Positions 13,846 through 18,426 of a stretch of 18,426 bases of DNA are shown here, one piece after another. The stretch is from Candidatus Zhuqueibacterota bacterium. GTDB lineage: Bacteria > Zhuqueibacterota > Zhuqueibacteria > Oceanimicrobiales > Oceanimicrobiaceae. Numbering within the stretch: the stretch's first letter is position 1; each line of letters starts with the position of its first letter. Below the pieces are notes generated by a model. That model worked only from the letters and a program-made list of their open reading frames with translations. It did no database searches and was not told where the DNA came from. The stretch covers positions 1-18,426 of the forward strand of contig JAABYK010000392.1 of assembly GCA_011775825.1 (NCBI GenBank), in the 5' to 3' direction. Position numbers and translations under genes: made by a program.

Positions 13846-14217
13846 TCAACCAACCACGGGGTCAAAAACACGCAGATCAGCACCCGCGACCACAATCTGC
13901 CCCCGGACAAGGTTGTAGTCGACCAAAAGGCGTTGCCAACTGTGCTTCAACACAAAATGACCGAATGTGAACTCGAATGCGATGGTTAAGCCTAACCAAA
14001 TGCCGCCAATTATCAGCGCCCGTGCCGATGTCTCGATGGGCCATCTATATTGTAAAATCCAGGTGTAAACAAAGAACAGCGTCACACCGGTCACCGATGA
14101 AATCTGATGCGCGCGCAATTCACTCGTATGTTTAGCATACCGCGAGTCCCGCACCACACCATTGACAATGGCGATAACGACCAACCCGAACCAGAACAGT
14201 GTGTATGTCAAATACAT
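13846..14217 (-). CDS. Small multi-pass membrane protein, probably frameshifted near its C-terminus
   Basis: As read, 123 residues with three membrane helices (about 3-22, 40-58 and 66-90) and the segment EFTFGHFVLKHSWQRLLVDYNLVRG. After VRG the frame turns hydrophilic and ends in VFDPVVG. If one C is dropped from the CCCCC run at 13900-13904, the frame instead continues RLWSRVLICVFLTPWLVEKLGN. That is a fourth hydrophobic helix ending at TAA 13830-13832, directly against the ATG of the zinc-ribbon gene. The corrected protein has 128 residues and fits the four-helix shape I associate with this family. I judge this an indel, by sequencing or mutation, rather than a true C-terminus. The role is unknown. 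It starts 7 bp after feoB. Confidence 0.7.
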   Translation of the reverse strand: MYLTYTLFWFGLVVIAIVNGVVRDSRYAKHTSELRAHQISSVTGVTLFFVYTWILQYRWPIETSARALIIGGIWLGLTIAFEFTFGHFVLKHSWQRLLVDYNLVRGQIVVAGADLRVFDPVVG

Positions 14218-14224
14218 GTCTTTT

Positions 14225-16156
14225 TCAAACCGCGGACAGAATGAAATTCAATATTCCGCCGACCAGGAACGCAAACGGGATGATGAACAGCGAAATGGCC
14301 AGTGCAGTTTTCCAGCCTCTTTCTTTTATGATGACGAAGAAATTGGCAATGCAGGGCACAAACAGCGTAATGGTCACCAGACTCACAACGATTTGTTTGG
14401 GATTCAGCAGACCCTGTCGCGCCATGTCAAACAGTCCGGCAGCGCCGTAATCACGCCGCAAGAATCCAATGAGAAACGCCTCAGCTGTGGTTTCGGGAAG
14501 CCCCAGGAATCCGCTGATCAGAGGTGCGGTCCAGATTTCGATGGCTTGCAGCGCACCGGTTTTTGCCAGCACAAATAAGACGAGCGTGCCGAGAAAGAAC
14601 AGCGGGACCGCTTCTTTCAGATACCATTCGATTCGGGCAATGGTTTTGGTGACGATGTTCATAAAGCTCGGTCGCCGGATGGGTGGCAGTTCCAGGATAA
14701 AATCCGAGCGTTGGCCCGGCAACACTTTTGAGGCCAAATAACCGACCAGAAACAGCACTCCGACAACGCACAGCAACCAGATGAGCACGGCGCTCGGCGA
14801 CAGGCCGCCGAGCAACCCCAAAATAACTCCTAATTGGGCCGAACATGGTATGCCCAACGCCAAAAGTAAGGTCACGAGGATTCGTTCTTTCCGAGTTTCC
14901 AAAATACGGGTTGTGAGGGTGGCCATGGTGTCGCAGCCGAGTCCCAAGACCATCGGCAGGACGGCCTTGCCATGCAGCCCCAGAAGTCGAAAGATCCGGT
15001 TCATCATCACCGCAAGTCGTGGCAAGTAACCCGAGTCTTCCAGGAGGCTAAACGCGATGAAGAACGTGGCCACGACAGGCAGTACAATGGCCACGGCATA
15101 AGAAAGCGCCATGGTGATCAAGCCATATTCACCGACCAGTAATTCATGGAGTAAATGGATGGGGGCTAAGAATAAAAACAGTCTCTCCGCTGCCGGTGTG
15201 ACGAACTTTCCGAAGATGACTTCTTCAAAGAAATCCACTAAGATACCTGCGCCAAAGACCCCGACGAATTGGTACATTGCGTACAGCACGCCTAAAAGAA
15301 TGGGCAGTCCCCAAATGGGATGCATCGAGACTCGACTCAACAGCTCTGTGATTTTTTTGCCTTGAACACGTTGCTGCTTGTAGACCGAATGCAGAATTCC
15401 CTCAGCTTCTTGAAGCCGTTGCTGATTGATGGCGGAGCCGATGGAATAATGCTCAAGCTTTGATTGGACTTCAAGAATGATATCCTCAATTTTCTGAATG
15501 GTGTCGGCGTCTAAATTCGTGACAAGCCATTCTTTGAGGCTGAGGTCTCCGGACAACAGCATCAAGGCGACGGCACGTTTCGACGTATTTGCTTCGGGAA
15601 GATACGGAATCAGTTTCGAAACACCGGCTTCGATTTCGTCGGGATACGTCAGGGTTAATTTTGAAGGTTGGGTGCCGTTTTGAATCTCGTTGACCAGACC
15701 CAGCAGGCCACGTTTGTGAATGGCCACACTCTTGATGACCGGGACGCCCAGAATTTCGGACAGTTTTTGCTCATCGAGATCGATGCCTCGACTCCCGGCC
15801 TCATCCATCATGTTCAGATTCAAAATAAACGGGATGCCCATCTCGGCAAGTTGCACCGAAAGAAACAGCGCTCGGCGCAAGTTTTTTGCATCGGCGACTT
15901 GCACGACCAGACGAGGACGCTCATTGAGCAGGATGTCACGGGTGACCACCTCATCTTCGGAAAACGGAAGCAGGCTGTTGACCCCCGGTGTATCGATGAC
16001 AACATCGCGGCTGCTATCGTATTTTGCCTGGCCCTGGGCGATCTCAACGGTGGTGCCGGGATAATTGGAGACAGTCACATAGCTACCCGTGAGGTGTCCG
16101 AAAATAACACTTTTACCCACATTCGGATTGCCGATCAGTACGATTTTTTCATTCAT
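14225..16156 (-). CDS. feoB: Ferrous iron transport protein B
   Basis: Inner-membrane Fe(II) transporter driven or gated by an N-terminal G domain. Length is 643 residues, short beside the roughly 770 of E. coli FeoB. G-protein motifs are GNPNVGKS (9-16), the G2 threonines in YPGTTVE (32-38), DTPG (55-58), NMMD (115-118) and a weak G5 (SVA, 143-145). A helical spacer runs to about 270, then a membrane domain with many helices carries the paired Gate motifs. Cys408 sits in LGLGCDTMATLTTR, Cys438 in LGIPCSAQLG, and Cys602 in LFVPCIANFF. No FeoA domain is attached and none stands beside it; the only FeoA-like domain is on the repressor downstream. It lies 10 bp after the CBS gene and is the centre of the cluster. 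Fe(II) is the expected substrate. Confidence 0.95.
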   Translation of the reverse strand: MNEKIVLIGNPNVGKSVIFGHLTGSYVTVSNYPGTTVEIAQGQAKYDSSRDVVIDTPGVNSLLPFSEDEVVTRDILLNERPRLVVQVADAKNLRRALFLSVQLAEMGIPFILNLNMMDEAGSRGIDLDEQKLSEILGVPVIKSVAIHKRGLLGLVNEIQNGTQPSKLTLTYPDEIEAGVSKLIPYLPEANTSKRAVALMLLSGDLSLKEWLVTNLDADTIQKIEDIILEVQSKLEHYSIGSAINQQRLQEAEGILHSVYKQQRVQGKKITELLSRVSMHPIWGLPILLGVLYAMYQFVGVFGAGILVDFFEEVIFGKFVTPAAERLFLFLAPIHLLHELLVGEYGLITMALSYAVAIVLPVVATFFIAFSLLEDSGYLPRLAVMMNRIFRLLGLHGKAVLPMVLGLGCDTMATLTTRILETRKERILVTLLLALGIPCSAQLGVILGLLGGLSPSAVLIWLLCVVGVLFLVGYLASKVLPGQRSDFILELPPIRRPSFMNIVTKTIARIEWYLKEAVPLFFLGTLVLFVLAKTGALQAIEIWTAPLISGFLGLPETTAEAFLIGFLRRDYGAAGLFDMARQGLLNPKQIVVSLVTITLFVPCIANFFVIIKERGWKTALAISLFIIPFAFLVGGILNFILSAV

Positions 16157-16166
16157 AAGCGGAATC

Positions 16167-16658
16167 TTATTTACTGTATTTCACTACGGCTTTCAGGAAA
16201 TCGAGCGATGTCACGATGCCGACGATTTCATCATCACGCGTCACGAACAAACGATGAATTCTTCCTGAGGTCATAATTTCAGCCAGTTCCTTGACGGGTG
16301 CGTCCTCTTTTACGCGATACACAAACGGCGTCATAATATCGCGAACGAGCAGTGTTTCACCCTCTTCGATATGATAGCCTGAACCTAACTCATCTGCATT
16401 GAAGGAGGTTTCATAATCTCTTAGAATATAGTCCGAGGCGATTTTGTCCGAAACGATGTTCTCACGACGTTTTTCATTTCGGACGATGTCCGTGAGTGTG
16501 ATCACGCCGACGGGCCGACCGTTCTTATTCACCACGGGCGCACCACTGATCATGTTATCGATAAACAGGTCGGAGACTTCTTCAACGGAGCGATTATCCC
16601 GGACGGTGATGACCGGTGACGTCATGATTTGTTTTGCGGTTAAATTCTCTGGGAACAT
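16167..16658 (-). CDS. Two-CBS-domain protein
   Basis: A 163-residue soluble protein made of a CBS pair. The first domain spans about 8-60 (IMTSPVITVRDNRSVEEVSDLFIDNMISGAPVVN...GVITLTDIV). The second spans about 104-160 (VRDIMTPFVYRVKEDAPVKELAEIMTSGRIHRLFV...GIVTSLDFLKAV). A 40-residue acidic linker joins them. CBS pairs bind adenine nucleotides and report energy state to a partner. With the GTPase transporter FeoB directly downstream, a role in gating or sensing for iron transport is possible but unproven. It starts 1 bp after the kinase-like stop, with GGAG in the end of that gene as ribosome binding site. No catalytic domain is attached. Confidence 0.9.
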   Translation of the reverse strand: MFPENLTAKQIMTSPVITVRDNRSVEEVSDLFIDNMISGAPVVNKNGRPVGVITLTDIVRNEKRRENIVSDKIASDYILRDYETSFNADELGSGYHIEEGETLLVRDIMTPFVYRVKEDAPVKELAEIMTSGRIHRLFVTRDDEIVGIVTSLDFLKAVVKYSK

Positions 16659-16659
16659 G

Positions 16660-17391
16660 TCACTTCTCCAGCAAGCTATTTATCTTGAATTGGGGGAATC
16701 TCGCTTTCAACGCTTGAATGACCATCTCTTCCGCAATGGGCAGGGAAAGGGTGCCCAGATTCAGGACCAAATCATAGCAGAGTGGGTTTTCGGCATCCTG
16801 GTGATAGAACCGGCGAATAAAGGCTGAGCGTTCGGCATCCGCTCTCTTCACGAGCTTATCGGCTTCTTTTCGATCCAACTCCTGTTTTTGCATAATGTAG
16901 GCGACACGATTTTCCTCCGGTGCGACGACCTTCAATCGGAGGGCTTTTGTGGGAGGCAAAATGAAATTGCTGCCGCGGCCCACGATAACGGCACATCCGT
17001 GCTCACCAATCGTTCGAATCACGGTCATCAGGTGCTTGAAATAGCGATCGCTCCCCAGGGCATGGTGATCCAAAAGAGTAAGAACCCAGCTGTGGATTTC
17101 ATTTTGAGTTTTTTCATCAAATATCTCCACCATGCTCTGCCGAACCTTCGCATCCTCCGCAATGTATTCCACAAGGCTTTTGTCAAACAAATTCCAATTT
17201 AATCTCTCAGCCAAGCGCTTTGCCAGTTCCACTCCCTGGCTACCAATCTCTTTTGAAATGGTAATGCAGGGGTTAACGCTCTCGTCTCTCGCACGTTTGC
17301 CTTTTTCGAATGTTCGTTCCCACAACCGAATCTGCCGGTTTATGAGCTGTTCCATGGGAATGTCATATTGCAGCTTTGGCATGTCACTCAC
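16660..17391 (-). CDS. Cytidylate kinase-like family protein
   Basis: A 243-residue cytosolic protein of the cytidylate-kinase-like P-loop family, distinct from housekeeping Cmk. The nucleotide-binding segment is PCITISKEIGSQGVELAKRLAERLNW (41-66), where GSQG replaces the usual GxxGxGKGT loop and no Lys stands in the normal Walker A place. The central GCAVIVGRGSNFIL (132-145) and the Arg-rich lid region (ADAERSAFIRRFYH, 184-197) are typical of this group. Real NMP-kinase activity is uncertain given the altered loop. The N-terminal 40 residues are helical and charged. It sits between the Cys-rich membrane protein (50 bp) and the CBS protein (1 bp). Such proteins often pair with CBS proteins, so a nucleotide-linked control unit is a reasonable guess. 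Confidence 0.85.
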   Translation of the reverse strand: MSDMPKLQYDIPMEQLINRQIRLWERTFEKGKRARDESVNPCITISKEIGSQGVELAKRLAERLNWNLFDKSLVEYIAEDAKVRQSMVEIFDEKTQNEIHSWVLTLLDHHALGSDRYFKHLMTVIRTIGEHGCAVIVGRGSNFILPPTKALRLKVVAPEENRVAYIMQKQELDRKEADKLVKRADAERSAFIRRFYHQDAENPLCYDLVLNLGTLSLPIAEEMVIQALKARFPQFKINSLLEK

Positions 17392-17440
17392 CTCTCAAAA
17401 CTGTGGTGTGTGTTCGAGATTTTGGAGCACCACGACGGTT

Positions 17441-18001
17441 TCATAGCAGATGGCTGCGGTTTGCAGGGCGATCAATCACCAAATCCGGATGCGCTCGTCG
17501 AAAGGTTTCAGCAATGTGGCAATTCCAGCAAACCGGTTTATGTGTCGACAGCATCCTCGGCAACTTTTCCACAGGGATCTCCTGCCATTCCACGGTGATT
17601 TTGTTGGGCGCCAGGAGCGCGGGCTTATGGTCATGCCAGTGAATCTCGCCAAATGCTTTTCTGCAGTAAACACACGTTTTGTCTTTGTACCAATCGGTCA
17701 GAATCATTCTCACAAGACAATTCTCCGGAGATGACTCGATTTGGCTCAGGCATTCCTGACCGCAGTCCTCGCGTTCCGGCCATCGAGTGCATGCCTTGAG
17801 ATGCAAATCCTCCTCACCCATTGCCGACATGATGGCTGCATGACCGGCATCCACTTCAACGCCTGCGGGCTTGTTGGTTTCCGGGCACGTTACCAACATT
17901 TTACCCCGAAAAGTCAAATAGGTTCTGATCAACTTCCGCAATCCAAAAAACAGTGCAACCAGGAAAGCAATCCCCACCAAAGTATATAATGCCAGTGACA
18001 T
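17441..18001 (-). CDS. Membrane-anchored Cys-rich protein with a CWNCH motif, function unknown
   Basis: A 186-residue protein with one N-terminal helix (4-21, ALYTLVGIAFLVALFFGL) followed by a basic stretch (RKLIRTYLTFRGK). The positive-inside rule then puts the rest in the cytosol. The soluble part has nine cysteines: C39 (TCPET), C71, C80, C84 and C95, C110xxC113 (CVYC), and C158xxC161-H162 (CWNCH). It also has the segment HWHDHKPALL, with His near the CxxC. The spacing suggests zinc or iron-sulfur binding. CxxCH is formally a haem c motif, but a cytosolic location would prevent haem attachment. I believe this is a conserved unnamed family. It opens the iron cluster, with ribosome binding site GAGGAGGTGAG. 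That position suggests a redox or iron-handling role. Confidence 0.75.
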   Translation of the reverse strand: MSLALYTLVGIAFLVALFFGLRKLIRTYLTFRGKMLVTCPETNKPAGVEVDAGHAAIMSAMGEEDLHLKACTRWPEREDCGQECLSQIESSPENCLVRMILTDWYKDKTCVYCRKAFGEIHWHDHKPALLAPNKITVEWQEIPVEKLPRMLSTHKPVCWNCHIAETFRRAHPDLVIDRPANRSHLL

Positions 18002-18060
18002 ACGGACTCACCTCCTCTGCGTCAAAAGATTCAGGTACGGATACGACTCCTTACTGACTT

Positions 18061-18075
18061 TCAATTTTCATGCCA
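18061..18075 (-). promoter_or_regulatory. Weak sigma-54-like element upstream of the iron cluster
   Basis: On the minus strand TGGCATG-AAAA-TTGA matches TGGCACG-N4-TTGC at spacing, with mismatches in the -24 block (one) and the -12 C. It lies 60 bp before the first ATG of the cluster. The same -12 deviation occurs in the thioredoxin promoter candidate. No activator half-sites like those at 4428-4518 were seen. Confidence 0.25.
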
Positions 18076-18290
18076 TGTGCATGACAGAAAAAATGCGTGT
18101 AAGTGTTTATTATTTATTCACGGAGATGAAACGAGAGTCCGATGTACTTTCTCAAATATAAGAAAGAAGCTGAAAACTTTTCTTATTTTTGAAAAAGAGG
18201 GTTTCCCGTGGCCTGGTAGGAAACCAGCATCTCGGTGTTGAGCCTGCAGATCCTATGCATAAAATTCAATGGCATGATTTTAGCCTTAAA

Positions 18291-18426
18291 TAGTGGCTGA
18301 ACGAAAACGGGTGTTGCAGTCATTCCCGAGATCTTTTGTTCGGGAATCTCCTGCCTAATTCCTGGAGATTCCGGCACAAAACAATGCCGGAATGACCTGC
18401 CCTAACGAGTTTTCGTTCAGCCACTA
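18291..18426. mobile_element. MITE-like element with 18-bp perfect terminal inverted repeats
   Basis: TAGTGGCTGAACGAAAAC at 18291-18308 is repeated perfectly inverted at 18409-18426. The outer TA on both sides fits the TA target duplication of IS630/Tc1-mariner transposons, leaving 16-bp inverted repeats. There is no coding capacity in 136 bp. The inside is packed with dyads: ATTCCCGA/TCGGGAAT (18322-18347), GGAATCTCC/GGAGATTCC (18343-18372) and ATTCCGGCA/TGCCGGAAT (18368-18393). An outer GTCATTCC/GGAATGAC pair (18319-18396) encloses them. It would be mobilised in trans. The right end coincides with the window edge, so flanking sequence cannot be checked. Confidence 0.65.

Larger units (their letters stand above)
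18002..18426. other. Intergenic region ahead of the iron cluster, no gene seen
   Basis: The stretch holds the leader and putative promoter of the Cys-rich membrane protein, an AT-rich middle, a GGTTTCC/GGAAACC inverted repeat (18200-18225), and the MITE-like element at the window edge. The short minus-strand frame at 18183-18377 runs across these repeats and is not a convincing gene. I found no recognisable DtxR-box dyad. Confidence 0.5.

Noticed and set aside
15668..16276. 202-codon plus-strand frame opposite feoB and the CBS gene
   Set aside because: It is antisense to two clear genes, and its translation resembles no protein domain.
17518..17532. CWNCH as a c-type haem site
   Set aside because: The basic stretch after the single TM helix places this domain in the cytosol, where haem c is not attached; kept only as an open question.
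18183..18377. 64-codon minus-strand reading frame
   Set aside because: It runs across the inverted repeats and into the MITE-like element, has no ribosome binding site, and its translation is the kind produced by dispersed repeats.

Overview
The window reads as a piece of chromosome from an uncultured Gram-negative bacterium of the FCB group, most like candidate phylum KSB1 / Calditrichota / Ignavibacteria relatives. The clues are an aminopeptidase ending in a QNYPNPFN-type secretion/FlgD-like tail, a TonB-family protein of the GGMAAIHKHLVYPELARRAGIE type, a double-propeller regulator of the kind common in Bacteroidota and relatives, and dispersed palindromic intergenic repeats. This placement is inference from protein flavour. 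Every convincing gene lies on the minus strand, so the biological order runs from high to low coordinates. No tRNA, rRNA, CRISPR array, prophage or plasmid gene was seen.

Region A (about 18426 to 12973) starts with a 136-bp MITE-like element with 18-bp perfect terminal inverted repeats at the window edge. A tight cluster follows that I read as ferrous-iron uptake and control. It holds a membrane-anchored Cys-rich protein, a cytidylate-kinase-like protein, a two-CBS protein, FeoB, a small membrane protein whose 3' end looks frameshifted, a small zinc ribbon, and a DtxR-type repressor fused to a FeoA-like domain. Spacings range from a 4-bp overlap to 50 bp. No separate FeoA is present; the only FeoA-like domain is on the repressor.

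Region B (12972 to 10356) has a 676-bp non-coding stretch with a degenerate dispersed repeat and an 8-6-8 dyad in front of citrate synthase. After citrate synthase comes a 12-bp perfect inverted repeat enclosing a second hairpin. Next is a 112-residue protein made of two CxxC...C-x7-C modules, followed by a hairpin.

Region C (10355 to 4319) is the most striking part. A secreted M1-family aminopeptidase overlaps by 4 bp (ATGA) a 1253-residue regulator. The regulator joins a periplasmic 14-blade double propeller and Y_Y_Y domain through one membrane helix and a coiled coil directly to a sigma-54 AAA+ activator and a Fis-type DNA-binding domain. It is a one-component, transmembrane version of a hybrid two-component sensor, with kinase and receiver omitted. 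The intergenic region just past it holds a near-consensus sigma-54 promoter and CAGGA/TCCTG dyads 50 to 140 bp upstream of it, aimed at the next genes.

Region D (4318 to 1) holds a thioredoxin with a WCGTC active site, a TonB-family protein with a TTG start, a small outer-membrane beta-barrel protein, a DUF362 protein with a twin-arginine-like leader, and a short-chain dehydrogenase. A testable picture is that the regulator senses something in the periplasm and switches on the thioredoxin-TonB-barrel genes through sigma-54.
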